A DNA stretch of 64,000 nt, from assembly GCA_002839445.1 (NCBI GenBank), contig PGYB01000008.1, positions 62,001 to 126,000 of the forward strand. The letters are read 5' to 3'. Below, in pieces: positions 1 through 8,927 of the stretch (position 1 is its first letter; the number at the start of each line of letters is the position of its first letter). Below the pieces are notes generated by a model, which saw only the letters and a list, made by a program, of their open reading frames with translations, was not told the DNA's origin and made no database searches. The translations under genes were made by a program, and so were the position numbers. This DNA is from Candidatus Riflebacteria bacterium HGW-Riflebacteria-1. GTDB taxonomy: Bacteria; Muiribacteriota; Ozemobacteria; Ozemobacterales; Ozemobacteraceae.

Positions 1-1149
1 ACTGCGCTTGGCATTATCATCGGCGTAACCTCGGTTGTCGGCATGGTCGCTCTCGGGCAGGGCGCATATTTTTCGGTTCAGGAGAACATCTCGAAAATGG
101 GCACAAACCTGATAATGGTCATGCCTGGGGGTGGTCAAAAGCGTGGTTTTCGCGGACCGCCAGGCAGCACAAACACCCTGACTCCCGAAGATGGCGACGC
201 CATATTGCAAAGCTGCCCTTCGGTTGCCATGCAGACACCGATTGCCAGAAATTCTGGCCAGGTGGTCTTTGGTAACCAGAACTGGTCAACCAGCGTCATG
301 GGCGTTAACGAGCACTACCTCGATATTGCATCGCGCGAAGTAACTGAAGGGCGCTTTTTCACTGCCGGTGAGGTGCGCGGCGGCCTGAAAGTTTGCGTGA
401 TCGGTCAGACACTTGTTGACAACCTATTTGGCAATCTCAACCCGATCGGCCAGACCATCAGGTTCAAAAAACTTCCGATCACGGTTGTCGGCGTTCTCAA
501 GTCACGCGGCGAGTCTTCAATGGGCGGAGATCAGGATGACCTGATACTGATGCCGTTCGTGGTAGTACAAAGGCGTCTGCTTGGGGTTACCCACGCTAAT
601 ATGATTCATATTTCGGCCAGAGGCCCGGATCAAATTGACTCGGCCAAAGAAGAGATCAATGAGGTGCTCTTGCGGCGGCATCACAAAAAAGGCGAAGAAG
701 ACGCCGATTTTTCAATTCATACTCAGGATGATATCGCTGAAATGGCCGGTTCAACACTGACAATTATCGCCCTGCTGCTGGGAAGCATCGCGTCAGTTTC
801 GCTGCTGGTAGGCGGTATTGGCATCATGAACATCATGCTGGTATCGGTTACCGAGCGCACCCGCGAGATCGGCATCAGAATGGCGATAGGAGCGCGAACC
901 AACGACATTCTTTACCAGTTTCTTGTAGAGGCTGTTGTTTTAAGCTGTGTTGGCGGTATTCTCGGCATTGTCGGCGGGTATCTTCTGTCGAACATCATCG
1001 GCCATTTTGTAGAGTTCAAACCGGTAGTCTCGAACGCTTCAATTATCGTATCGATTCTGTTTTCGGCAGCGGTAGGCATATTCTTTGGTCTTTACCCGGC
1101 CTGGAAAGCCTCAAAGCTCGACCCGATCGAAGCTTTCAGATACGAATAA
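1..1149 (+). CDS. MacB-type ABC transporter permease (5' truncated)
   Basis: The frame is open from the first base, so the window edge cuts the gene and only about the last 382 codons are visible. They begin inside the first membrane helix with the MacB-like stretch LGIIIGVTSVVGMVALGQG. A periplasmic MacB_PCD-type domain follows (about residues 30-240). The C-terminal FtsX domain has three membrane helices and the hallmark SVTERTREIGIRMAIGA. Proteins of this family transmit ATP-driven conformational change across the inner membrane to move macrolides, peptides or lipoproteins, usually with a periplasmic adaptor and an outer-membrane channel. The ATPase and adaptor would lie upstream, outside the window. 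Family assignment is firm; the substrate is unknown. No obvious terminator follows, but a pair of RNA-type hairpins lies 54 bases downstream. Confidence 0.93.
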   Translation, partial: TALGIIIGVTSVVGMVALGQGAYFSVQENISKMGTNLIMVMPGGGQKRGFRGPPGSTNTLTPEDGDAILQSCPSVAMQTPIARNSGQVVFGNQNWSTSVMGVNEHYLDIASREVTEGRFFTAGEVRGGLKVCVIGQTLVDNLFGNLNPIGQTIRFKKLPITVVGVLKSRGESSMGGDQDDLILMPFVVVQRRLLGVTHANMIHISARGPDQIDSAKEEINEVLLRRHHKKGEEDADFSIHTQDDIAEMAGSTLTIIALLLGSIASVSLLVGGIGIMNIMLVSVTERTREIGIRMAIGARTNDILYQFLVEAVVLSCVGGILGIVGGYLLSNIIGHFVEFKPVVSNASIIVSILFSAAVGIFFGLYPAWKASKLDPIEAFRYE

Positions 1150-1202
1150 CCATATACTATTCACAATAAATTCGTTCACAGCACAAGATTAGAAGCTAGG
1201 GC

Positions 1203-1315
1203 CCCTGGTGCGATTGCGATTACGACGCGCAGGATGCGCTAGTGCCAGGGTGCCAGAGGATACTGCGCGCCCTGGTGCGAGAACGAAGAAAGCAAATTGC
1301 AGGACAGTGCCAGGG
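1203..1315 (+). repeat. Two tandem hairpin-forming repeat units downstream of the MacB-type gene
   Basis: CCCTGGTGC occurs at 1203-1211 and 1270-1278, and each copy is followed about 30 bases later by GTGCCAGGG (1242-1250 and 1307-1315). In a plus-strand RNA each pair makes a nine-base-pair stem containing two G-U wobbles; in the minus-strand RNA the same positions would be C-A mismatches, so the structure favours plus-strand transcripts. The unit length is about 66 bases. The bases after the first arm (GCGATTGCGATTACG) resemble the hexamer-periodic repeat at 63270-63325 read on the other strand. No coding frame of note is present in this gap. Confidence 0.5.
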
Positions 1316-1345
1316 TATTCACGAACTAAATAAGTGAAATTGGTA

Positions 1346-1846
1346 CTAGAGCGTATCGCCAAGATAGACCTGGGCAAAATCAGCTGGCGGAAACTTTTTG
1401 AGCAGTTCAATCAGCGCGCCCGGGTAGAACCGGTATTTTTCGAGTTCTGCGACTGGCAACCATTCAACGCCAGTCTGCATGGCATCATGGCTGCTCCCGG
1501 CTTCTGGTTCTTCGAGAAGCTGACAGGCGAACATGAATTCAATCTGGTGAATGCTGTCGTCATATTCAGCCAGTTCATGATTGGCCGAAATATATTCACG
1601 CACAAAATACAGATGGCCGACCTCGACAGTAGCACCTGTTTCTTCGCGACATTCTCGCACAACCGCGTCTCTTAAAGTCTCACCATGGTTCTGGCCACCA
1701 CCCGGTAACAAAAAAAAATCGCCAAGCAGATCGCGATTTCTGGTGCAGAGCACCCGGCCGTCTCGTATTATCAATGCCTTTGCCGAATTGCGCAGTGGCC
1801 GCGTCGGCATGGCATAAGCAGTCTGCGGTTTATTCTCTGTTGTCAT
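1346..1846 (-). CDS. Nudix hydrolase
   Basis: A 166-residue Nudix (MutT-like) protein. It carries a complete Nudix box, G-x5-E-x7-REcxEExGA, in the segment GGQNHGETLRDAVVRECREE; the glutamates of this box bind the divalent metal in the family. Such enzymes hydrolyse nucleoside diphosphates linked to another moiety; the substrate cannot be told from sequence. The start chosen is the ATG at 1846, because GAGGG lies six bases before it; an ATG two codons upstream would sit directly against that ribosome-binding site. The 5' end overlaps the 3' end of the preceding exported-protein gene by 17 bases, so the two are probably co-transcribed and translationally coupled. Confidence 0.9.
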   Translation of the reverse strand: MTTENKPQTAYAMPTRPLRNSAKALIIRDGRVLCTRNRDLLGDFFLLPGGGQNHGETLRDAVVRECREETGATVEVGHLYFVREYISANHELAEYDDSIHQIEFMFACQLLEEPEAGSSHDAMQTGVEWLPVAELEKYRFYPGALIELLKKFPPADFAQVYLGDTL

Positions 1847-2846
1847 CAGCATCCCTCGAACTTACCATCAGCTGATTCTTTTGCGCGCGCACAAAAAAGT
1901 GCATCAGAAATGCAATTGATCGGCTGCTGACCAGCCTTTCAAGCTCGTCACCGGCCGGCGCTTCGATAAAAATACTGTTGCCGCTCGCCGCCGCCGAAAA
2001 GTCAACGAGATTGCCGGCATGCTCTCGCAAACCTCCAACCAGGCCTTCGACCTGCCGCAAAAGACGGGCGCGCTCGTCGGCGTCCGGTATAAACAGCTGC
2101 ATCTTGGCCATTTGCGAGCTGACAATAAGTCTGGTGTGGCGAAGAGCTTTAAACCAGTCTGGCACCGACTCCTTAGCAGCAGCGCTCTGCAGCGCGGCCA
2201 GATTGATTTCAGCAGCCACCGCCGGGCGAACCCTGATCATCTTGGCAAAAGCGGCAAATTCGCTGCCCAGAATGTTCTGGCGCGCCGCAAGTTTCTCGGT
2301 GACATTACCCGAGATATTATCTGGGCAAATAACTATCTCGTCAGAGCCGACCTGCATAAAAATAAGCTCAGAAGGGTTCAGCGGCGAGCGAAATCTTGCG
2401 ACGCTTTTATCAGATGCGTCAACGACTTTCCCGGCACCAAGAACCCCTGCCAAGCGCTGCCTCGCGAACTCGCCGCGAAGTATGATGGCAAAATTCTGCT
2501 GGTCGGCAAAATAAAAAAACAGCTCATAAACCTTAATCTGACCGTTCAGCAGGCGGTCATTCAACAGATTTTCCGCAGCAGTTCTGATATGATGACTGGT
2601 GGTTTTATCGGCGCCACGAGCCACGCACAAATTTTCGACGTGACTCACTATTTCCTGACTCGCGTTTAGAGCCGATTCGCCGGTATCATAAAGCCCTGAA
2701 GCCGTCAGATTGGCATACAAACTCAACTGCGGGCTGGCCAGAGGCGCCGGAAAATACTCGATCTGCGGGTTATTAAATCCGCTGATCATTAAAACTGAGG
2801 TAAACAGCACAATGGCCAGAATAGTATTTAGATTGTTAATTTTCAT
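1830..2846 (-). CDS. Exported or membrane-anchored protein of unknown function
   Basis: About 338 residues. The N-terminus MKINNLNTILAIVLFTSVLM is a short basic segment followed by a hydrophobic run, which fits a signal peptide or a single anchor; the rest is soluble and alanine-rich with alternating charged helices. I do not recognise a family. An in-frame GTG two codons upstream is possible, but AGG lies five bases before the chosen ATG. The gene heads a two-gene unit with the Nudix gene, which it overlaps. The gap to the next, divergent gene (2847-2929) must hold both promoters. Function is unknown; the repeated pattern of residue questions around an extracellular substrate cannot be resolved by eye. 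Confidence 0.75.
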   Translation of the reverse strand: MKINNLNTILAIVLFTSVLMISGFNNPQIEYFPAPLASPQLSLYANLTASGLYDTGESALNASQEIVSHVENLCVARGADKTTSHHIRTAAENLLNDRLLNGQIKVYELFFYFADQQNFAIILRGEFARQRLAGVLGAGKVVDASDKSVARFRSPLNPSELIFMQVGSDEIVICPDNISGNVTEKLAARQNILGSEFAAFAKMIRVRPAVAAEINLAALQSAAAKESVPDWFKALRHTRLIVSSQMAKMQLFIPDADERARLLRQVEGLVGGLREHAGNLVDFSAAASGNSIFIEAPAGDELERLVSSRSIAFLMHFFVRAQKNQLMVSSRDADDNRE

Positions 2847-2929
2847 CGCCACCTAATATCGGAACGGATTCCAAAAAAATTCACCGTGCGCGCATTAAAA
2901 AAAAAGGCTGGCTTGTCGATGCAGCGAAC

Positions 2930-4762
2930 ATGAAACGGATAATCATGCGAACATTTTACCCGGGCCATTTTGCCAGCCTTGCCAGTCTGGTTCTGATTTT
3001 TGCGCTGCTTACAGGTAGTCTGCCGGCTGAGGCCGCTGCCTGGAAACTCTCGCGCAATGTCTGGTCAGAAGAAGACGAAAGGACTTACAGCAACTTTGTA
3101 ACAGCTCTTGGCAGATCAAAATATTCGAATCTGAATAAATTCATCAAAGACCCCAAAGCTAACCCGCTTTATGGCGAAGAAGACAAAAAGTTCAATCTAA
3201 GCCCAGACTGCGCTGATCTGCCTTATCTGATCAGAGCGTATGTTGCCTACAAGCTGAGGGTGCCTTTCAGCTACACTTCGGCTATTGCAGGGAGGGGCGG
3301 AGACCAGCGTTACAGTCGCGGCAACCGGCCAACCAGTTTCAAAGACCAGGACTATTTTGTGTCACCGCAGCAATTGTTCAATCAGGTTGTATTGATAAAC
3401 TCCGGGTATTTCCGTACTGGCCCAGAAATCGAAGATTCAGACTTTTACCCCGTCAAGATCAGCAAAAAGTCAGTTGTTCCCGGAACAATATATTATGACC
3501 CTGACGGGCATATAGCGATAGTGTCAGAAGTCAGTGATGATGGCCGCATAAGGGTCATTGACGCACACCCAGATCGCACCATTTCAAAGCCGTGGTTTGG
3601 AGCCAAGTTCACTCGTGGCAGCAAGGAGAATGGCGGCGGTTTCAAGCGCTGGCGACCAATACGCTACACCTCTGACAATAAGATCATTCGCACTCGCAAT
3701 CACAATATTGTCGACTACTCCGGCGACGACCAGTACAAAAAAACTTTCAGCGCCAAGGGTCGCACCGGCCTGTCTTACCATGAATACGTCAGGCATTCAC
3801 TCTGCGACGACGCAAGAAAAAGCGACCCGGTCACCGAGTTTGCCTTCATGATGAAAGATCTGCACGAAGACATAAGTTACCGGGCGATGGCGGTAAATCT
3901 GAGCATCGAAAAGGGTATCAGCAAACGATCACACCCTGGAGCGCTGCCATGGAACATTTATGGAACTGACGGCATCTGGGAAGAATTTTCGACGCCGTCA
4001 CGCGATGCGCGCCTCAAAGTGGCATTTCGCGAGTTTTATGACCGCACGCGCCAGATGATTATTGAGGCTGAGCAAAATTATGCCGCCGGTGGCACAGCAT
4101 ACGCGAGACAGCTCGCCGCAGCATTTCTGCAGCAATACGCGCAGCTGAGCCCGCAATTAAGTGTAAGCTACATCAATTCAGCTGGCAGCCGGATTATGCT
4201 GAGTTTTGCCGACGTCAGCCAGCGACTCTTCACCATGTCATTCGACCCTTATCATTCGATCGAATTCCGCTGGGGAGCGCAGGGTGAAGAACTGGCCACA
4301 TCGCCAGACAACGAAACAAAACGACGTTTTTATCAACTCGAATGCCGCCTGCGCAACCAGCTGGAGCGCGTTTATAACCAGCCGACTCCGCTCAGCATGG
4401 GCCCTGAAACTCCGCCAGAAATCGACACCCGTGGCTGGCTGGCCGCCTATCTGCAGGGCAGACCGGTTGACGCCACCATATATGCCATCAACAAAGAGAC
4501 TGTTGCACCTCTGGCAATCGAACAACCCACAGAAAAAGCAGGCAGCGCCACAGTGACTCTGCCTGAACAAAAGGTGGCAGCGGCGACGGCGCAATCAGCC
4601 GCCAGCACACAAAAGACAACTGTTGCAACCAATATCTCCAAAGATTCATCATTCAATGGCTCTGACGCACCGGGGTTGTGGAGTTCACTGCTCGCAAGCG
4701 GCGACAACTTTGCCGCCGCCATCAGCTCGCCCGAGAATTTTGTTGTCGCACGCGCAGACTGA
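2930..4762 (+). CDS. Secreted protein with a papain-like (NlpC/P60-superfamily-like) domain
   Basis: About 610 residues. A signal peptide is clear: basic N-terminus, hydrophobic core around residues 14-31, then LPAEAAA. Residues about 85-235 look like a papain-like amidase or peptidase: Cys94 sits at the start of a helix (SPDCADLPYLIRAYVAYKL), His194 lies in a strand (DPDGHIAIVSEV) and DAHPD follows at about 211-215. This Cys-then-His order is that of NlpC/P60 and related folds. Residues 240-480 are helical and charged; the last 100 residues are Ala/Thr/Ser-rich and probably disordered. The likely target is peptidoglycan or a peptide in the envelope, which is an inference from the fold. No strong ribosome-binding site precedes the ATG; a second ATG five codons in is possible. 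Confidence 0.7.
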   Translation: MKRIIMRTFYPGHFASLASLVLIFALLTGSLPAEAAAWKLSRNVWSEEDERTYSNFVTALGRSKYSNLNKFIKDPKANPLYGEEDKKFNLSPDCADLPYLIRAYVAYKLRVPFSYTSAIAGRGGDQRYSRGNRPTSFKDQDYFVSPQQLFNQVVLINSGYFRTGPEIEDSDFYPVKISKKSVVPGTIYYDPDGHIAIVSEVSDDGRIRVIDAHPDRTISKPWFGAKFTRGSKENGGGFKRWRPIRYTSDNKIIRTRNHNIVDYSGDDQYKKTFSAKGRTGLSYHEYVRHSLCDDARKSDPVTEFAFMMKDLHEDISYRAMAVNLSIEKGISKRSHPGALPWNIYGTDGIWEEFSTPSRDARLKVAFREFYDRTRQMIIEAEQNYAAGGTAYARQLAAAFLQQYAQLSPQLSVSYINSAGSRIMLSFADVSQRLFTMSFDPYHSIEFRWGAQGEELATSPDNETKRRFYQLECRLRNQLERVYNQPTPLSMGPETPPEIDTRGWLAAYLQGRPVDATIYAINKETVAPLAIEQPTEKAGSATVTLPEQKVAAATAQSAASTQKTTVATNISKDSSFNGSDAPGLWSSLLASGDNFAAAISSPENFVVARAD

Positions 4763-4849
4763 TTTTTGATTTTCAGTAAACAAAAGCCTTATTAATACCG
4801 ATACTATGAGCACCTTTGCCAGTTTTCGAAATCAATCAGGAGGTAAAGC

Positions 4850-4969
4850 ATGTTTGTTCTGGCACTGACCTTTGTTCTGCTACTGTTTATCGTGATTGTC
4901 ACACACCCCGAACGCTGGCCGGAAAAATGCGCGAACTTTCTGAGAGAACACCACATCAAAAATGGCTGA
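4850..4969 (+). CDS. 39-residue single-pass membrane protein
   Basis: A small gene with an excellent ribosome-binding site (AGGAGG, then six bases, then ATG). The product starts MFVLALTFVLLLFIVIV, a single membrane helix, followed by a short charged tail THPERWPEKCANFL and HHIKNG with one cysteine. The stop codon at 4967-4969 overlaps the start of the MerR-family gene by eight bases, a typical translational-coupling arrangement. No known family is recognised. By position it could be a membrane partner or toxin-like peptide whose expression is tied to the regulator, but that is speculation. Reality of the gene rests on the ribosome-binding site, the clean helix and the overlap. Confidence 0.68.
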   Translation: MFVLALTFVLLLFIVIVTHPERWPEKCANFLREHHIKNG

Positions 4970-5465
4970 ACAATATTCTATCGCCGAAATCAGCCGCCTC
5001 ACAGGTTTGCCGGCCCATACGCTGCGCTATTACGAACAGCAGTTTCCTGTATTGCTTGGCATAGAAAGAACCAGCGGCGGTCACCGCATTTATCGAAAAC
5101 ATCATCTCGAAACAATCAGCAGAATAATCAGGCTGCTTAAAGATGAAAAAGTCAGCATAAAACGAGCCAGAGAACTTCTGGGTGAGCCCGCTGGCGGTGG
5201 ACACTCCACCGATCACACACCAGGCGAAAGCACTGGTGAAAGCAATGCAAACCTTGAACACATGCTGCACCTTGTGCTCGACCGACTCGACCATATCTGC
5301 CGCAACAATGATAATCGAGATACATTGCTGGTAAATCTGCTCAAAAACCAGCCTTCAGAACAAAAACACGAACTGCTCGAACAGATCGCGCGCTGCCGCA
5401 CCGAAACACGTGAAACCATAAGACTCTGTCAGACGGTCATTCAGCGCGGTATTAAAGCTAACTGA
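4962..5465 (+). CDS. MerR-family transcriptional regulator
   Basis: 167 residues. The N-terminal 70 residues form a MerR winged helix: YSIAEISRLTGLPAHTLRYY is the helix-turn-helix with the family signature LRYYE, and the wing contains GGHRIY. A linker rich in Ser/Gly/His/Thr (about 75-90) leads to a predicted helical dimerisation segment with few cysteines, so a metal-sensing C-terminus is not evident. MerR proteins act as dimers on promoters with long spacers. It lies between the 39-residue membrane protein gene and the comB-like gene, in the same direction and with gaps under 20 bases, so the three probably form one operon. The effector is unknown. Confidence 0.9.
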   Translation: MAEQYSIAEISRLTGLPAHTLRYYEQQFPVLLGIERTSGGHRIYRKHHLETISRIIRLLKDEKVSIKRARELLGEPAGGGHSTDHTPGESTGESNANLEHMLHLVLDRLDHICRNNDNRDTLLVNLLKNQPSEQKHELLEQIARCRTETRETIRLCQTVIQRGIKAN

Positions 5466-5480
5466 GCTCATGAGGTAAAA

Positions 5481-6233
5481 ATGCATATTGACGTTGCCTT
5501 TACACCAGGCGAAGTGCAGGCACTCTCCAGCAAAGTCTGCATTGTCATTGATGTCGTACGGGCCACTTCCAGTCTTACTGTCATCATGTCAAAAAAACCG
5601 CGCAAGGTGATTCTCACAACAACCATTCAGAAAGCTACTAAATTCGCGTCGCAACAGACTGTTCACCCGCTTCTATGCGGTGAGCGCAAAGGTGTGGCTC
5701 CTGAAGGGTTTGATTTTGGCAACAGTCCGCGCCAGTATTTCAACGCTGATCTGCACGACCGTATACTGATTTTCACTTCCAGCAATGGCACCAGAGCTGT
5801 CGCAGATCTGGTAATCGCGCCGCATGTTTATCTCGGCTGTTTTCTTAACGCGGCGGCAGTTACTCAGAAAGCCTGTGCAGTTGCCAACACCAACGGCATG
5901 GACATTCTACTGGTCTGCGCCGGGCGCGAAGAAAAGTTCGCCATCGACGATGCTTACTGCGCCGGCTTTCTTGTTAGCAGGCTGATGGCACAGATATCGG
6001 CAGAAAACAGCTTTGAACTCGGTGACGGCGCCCAGGCCGCGCTGGGCATTTATGGTTATTACCGCGACGACCGTCGCCTTTTTGACATGTCTGGCGCCGG
6101 CAAGGCGGTAACCGAAATTGGCCTGGCCGACGACCTCACCTTTCTGCTACAACGCGACCTTTTTGACTGTGTTCCAGAACTGATCCGCAAAGACTTTCCC
6201 GAACCAGAAAACGGGTTCTCGGTACTGGTCTGA
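5481..6233 (+). CDS. comB: 2-phosphosulfolactate phosphatase family protein (ComB-like)
   Basis: 250 residues, the usual length of the ComB family. Recognisable motifs are VIDVVRATSS near the N-terminus, LCGERKGVAPEGFDFGNSP in the middle, then FTSSNGTRA and VCAGREEKFAIDDAYCAG. These are the Mg-dependent phosphatase signatures of ComB, which removes phosphate from 2-phosphosulfolactate in the coenzyme M branch of sulfolactate synthesis. Many non-methanogenic bacteria carry the gene without the rest of that pathway, and no ComA or ComC homologue is visible here, so the physiological substrate is open. The start at 5481 follows a GAGGT element (5472-5476) after the MerR gene, 15 bases downstream of it. 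Confidence 0.87.
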   Translation: MHIDVAFTPGEVQALSSKVCIVIDVVRATSSLTVIMSKKPRKVILTTTIQKATKFASQQTVHPLLCGERKGVAPEGFDFGNSPRQYFNADLHDRILIFTSSNGTRAVADLVIAPHVYLGCFLNAAAVTQKACAVANTNGMDILLVCAGREEKFAIDDAYCAGFLVSRLMAQISAENSFELGDGAQAALGIYGYYRDDRRLFDMSGAGKAVTEIGLADDLTFLLQRDLFDCVPELIRKDFPEPENGFSVLV

Positions 6234-6302
6234 TATTTCTTAACAGCGGCGCCAGCAATGTGTTAGAATCTGACCAGCAAAACACTTTTCTGGAGTAGCG
6301 CA

Positions 6303-7553
6303 GTGAATTCGCAGCCAAACCCTTTTCAATTAAAAAAACATGCCGACGATGTTCTCGAAATAATCGTCGAAGAGCAGATTGTGCCAGATCACAAGGCCTT
6401 TGCGGTTTTGCAGGCCATGGCGCAGAAGTTTCATTACGTAATCTTTACGCTCAACGAAAACGCGTCTTTGCACCCAGCCCTCGAACAACTCATTCCAGAA
6501 ATACAGTTGCTGGGAAACCTGCTCTTTGTAGCGCCGGCAGACGACCAGATACCCTTTGTTCTGCATGGAGTGAGAACATTTGGCGACATTCATGCAGCCC
6601 GCGCCAGAATTCGCAATGATCGCCTGATTGAGACAATTGTCAGGCGTATCATCGCGCTGCCGGCCTTGTCTTCTTCAACCAGCCAGCTTCTGCGCATGCT
6701 GCTCAACCCTGAGATCACCTTTGAGCAGATCGAAGAAGTCACCAACCGTGACCAGATGCTGGTCAATCGCATGCTCAAGATCGCCAACAACTCGCAGTTA
6801 AGCAGTCGCGTGCAGATCAACGACCTTAAAACGGTGGTCAAGTTTCTCGGCATCGAAGGAATTCGCCAGATTCTTATTCAGGAAACCTTTAACACGATTG
6901 CCAAAGAATTCATGCGCCAGGCCGATAAGCTCGCACACATGCGCCGCTGTTCGGCTCTTTCTGCACATTTTGGCAAGCTTATTGGTGTCGACATGGCGCT
7001 TCTCGGTAAAATAAAGACAGCTGGTCTCATGCACGACATTGGCGCCATGGCGCTGTCTTTTCACAACTCCTCCGAGTATATCGGAGTGACGCGGCGCATT
7101 CGCGCCGAGCGCATCGGCGTCTGCGAAGCCGAAAGAGATGTCTTTGGCATCGACCATCAGGAAATTGGCGAGAGGCTCGCAAAAGAGTTATCTTTGCCGC
7201 CATACATCACCTTAACCGCTGGCAATCACCACAACACCGACTTTGCCGGGCACGACCTGATTTCGATGTCGGTAATGGTGGCGAACGGTTTTTTAAACGA
7301 GCAGATCGAACAGATCGCTTTTACTGATTACGAGAGGTTCATGCCCGTGCTTATCGAAGAGCGCGCCAAAAACCTGCGCCTGCGTCCCCAGAAAAAGACG
7401 GCAAGGCCCATAGAAATCGTTGATTCAGAAGAAACGCCGGGCGATGGCGAAGAGCAGAACCATGATGTTTTCAGCTCAGCCATGGTCTGTGCTCTCCTCA
7501 AAGAAGAATTCGACAACATCGTTATGGCTTCGCACGATTCGCAAGGATTGTAG
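6303..7553 (+). CDS. HDOD-domain signalling protein, copy 1
   Basis: 416 residues, start codon GTG, with CTGGAG as ribosome-binding site. Residues about 110-320 form an HDOD domain: ALPALSSSTSQLLRMLLNPE, the conserved helix LVNRMLKIANNS, and GLMHDIGAMAL with the His-Asp pair. HDOD proteins are HD-superfamily domains that often lack hydrolytic activity and act in signalling scaffolds. The first 100 residues alternate strands and helices (VLEIIVEEQIVPDHKAFAVL ... HYVIFTLNENASLHPALEQL) in a way that resembles a degenerate STAS domain; this is a pattern judgement. The next gene, 28 bases downstream, is a paralogue with the same layout, so this is a tandem duplication. Confidence 0.88.
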   Translation: MNSQPNPFQLKKHADDVLEIIVEEQIVPDHKAFAVLQAMAQKFHYVIFTLNENASLHPALEQLIPEIQLLGNLLFVAPADDQIPFVLHGVRTFGDIHAARARIRNDRLIETIVRRIIALPALSSSTSQLLRMLLNPEITFEQIEEVTNRDQMLVNRMLKIANNSQLSSRVQINDLKTVVKFLGIEGIRQILIQETFNTIAKEFMRQADKLAHMRRCSALSAHFGKLIGVDMALLGKIKTAGLMHDIGAMALSFHNSSEYIGVTRRIRAERIGVCEAERDVFGIDHQEIGERLAKELSLPPYITLTAGNHHNTDFAGHDLISMSVMVANGFLNEQIEQIAFTDYERFMPVLIEERAKNLRLRPQKKTARPIEIVDSEETPGDGEEQNHDVFSSAMVCALLKEEFDNIVMASHDSQGL

Positions 7554-7581
7554 CCTCTAGAACCAGCCTGGTTAAAGATTC

Positions 7582-8820
7582 ATGCAGCAATACCCATTTC
7601 AGATCAAGGATCACGGCGACAAAGTAATAGAAATGATCGTCGGTGATGTTATCGGCCCCGAACACAAAGTTGCCGAAGCGCTGCGCATTCTGCTGAAAAA
7701 ATTCGACTTTGTAATTCTTTCACTTAAGGAAACCGCCACGCTGCATCCCAGCTTTTCCGCGACCATGGCCGAACTGTCTGAGGCCGGCAGGTTGCTGGTA
7801 GTCGCTCACGAAGACGATCAGATACAGGTTGATCTGCATCAGGCAAAAAGATTCACTGAACTGCAGACGGCACAGCATCGCGTTAACGGGGAGCGCAATA
7901 TCGCAAAAATTCTCGATAAAGTTTCCAGTCTGCCACTGGCGCAGTCTTCGGCAAACAAGCTTCTCAACATGCTGCGAAACCCTGCGGTAACGTTTGAAGA
8001 CATCGAAGAAGTCACCAGTAAAGACCCCAAACTCGTCATGCGCATGCTTAAAATTGCTAACAGCGCACATTTCATGCGCCGCATGCCTTACGAAAACCTC
8101 AAATCTGTTGTCACTTTTCTTGGTCTCGATGGTATCAGAGAAATCATTCTGCAGGAAACCTTTGAAGGATTAGCCACGGCATTTGCCAATCAACGCGAAA
8201 AGCTGGCACATATGAGGCGTTGCGCGCATCTGGCCACCTATATCGGCAAATTGACCGGCGCTGACCTCAATTTACTCAGCAAAATCAATTCAGCCGGGCT
8301 CTTGCACGATATCGGATCTCTTGCGCTCTGCTTTTATGACAGCCCGGAGTACGCGCGCGCCACAATGAAGGTGCGCAACGATAAAATGTCGGTATGCGAT
8401 GCCGAACTCGAAGTATTTGGTATCGATCACCAGGAAATCGGCCAGTTGCTCGCCCAGAAACTGGCAATGCCTGACTATCTTGGGCCAGCAATGGCCAGAC
8501 ATCACGATCAAACCGTATCTGCCGACAATCAGCTGCTGATAAGCGTCATGGTTGCCAATGGCTACCTGAATCAGCATATCGAAAACCTGCCATTCACTTC
8601 TTACGAAAAATACCTGCCCGCTCTCGCCGAAGAGCACAAAAAAAAGTCAGCGGCCGGAGCCGTTACCGGTAAAAACTTGCAAAATTTAGCAAAAATCAGC
8701 AAAATAGTGGCAGAAAAAGACAAAGGGGGCGAGATTTTTAAAGTTCCCGAGCTTTATGAGGTTCTCAAAAGCGAACTCGACCAGTTTATGCTGGCCGGCA
8801 CCGAAGCTTTGGGCATGTAA
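7582..8820 (+). CDS. HDOD-domain signalling protein, copy 2
   Basis: 412 residues, collinear with the preceding protein over its whole length. The N-terminal 100 residues (VIEMIVGDVIGPEHKVAEAL ... DFVILSLKETATLHPSFSAT ... AGRLLVVAHEDDQIQV) again look STAS-like; here serines are present at the turn where copy 1 has Ala-Leu. The HDOD domain spans about 110-320, with LVMRMLKIANSAHF and GLLHDIGSLAL. A basic linker at about 350-375 differs between the copies. Both probably lie in the cytoplasm. Their place next to one another and the presence of PP2C phosphatases elsewhere in the window would suit a phospho-switch role, but no kinase partner is adjacent. Confidence 0.88.
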   Translation: MQQYPFQIKDHGDKVIEMIVGDVIGPEHKVAEALRILLKKFDFVILSLKETATLHPSFSATMAELSEAGRLLVVAHEDDQIQVDLHQAKRFTELQTAQHRVNGERNIAKILDKVSSLPLAQSSANKLLNMLRNPAVTFEDIEEVTSKDPKLVMRMLKIANSAHFMRRMPYENLKSVVTFLGLDGIREIILQETFEGLATAFANQREKLAHMRRCAHLATYIGKLTGADLNLLSKINSAGLLHDIGSLALCFYDSPEYARATMKVRNDKMSVCDAELEVFGIDHQEIGQLLAQKLAMPDYLGPAMARHHDQTVSADNQLLISVMVANGYLNQHIENLPFTSYEKYLPALAEEHKKKSAAGAVTGKNLQNLAKISKIVAEKDKGGEIFKVPELYEVLKSELDQFMLAGTEALGM

Positions 8821-8927
8821 TTTCTCAGCCACCATTCACTTTCACAGCAGCTTCTGGACAAAAACCAGTGTACCGGTTATTCTTATATTAGAGGGATCTG
8901 ATAAAGGTACACGCATGGAGGCGTAAT

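Noticed and set aside
1978..2669. Two long plus-strand frames opposite the exported-protein gene
   Set aside because: They are antisense to a gene with a signal peptide and good start, have basic, low-hydrophobic composition, and no ribosome-binding site.
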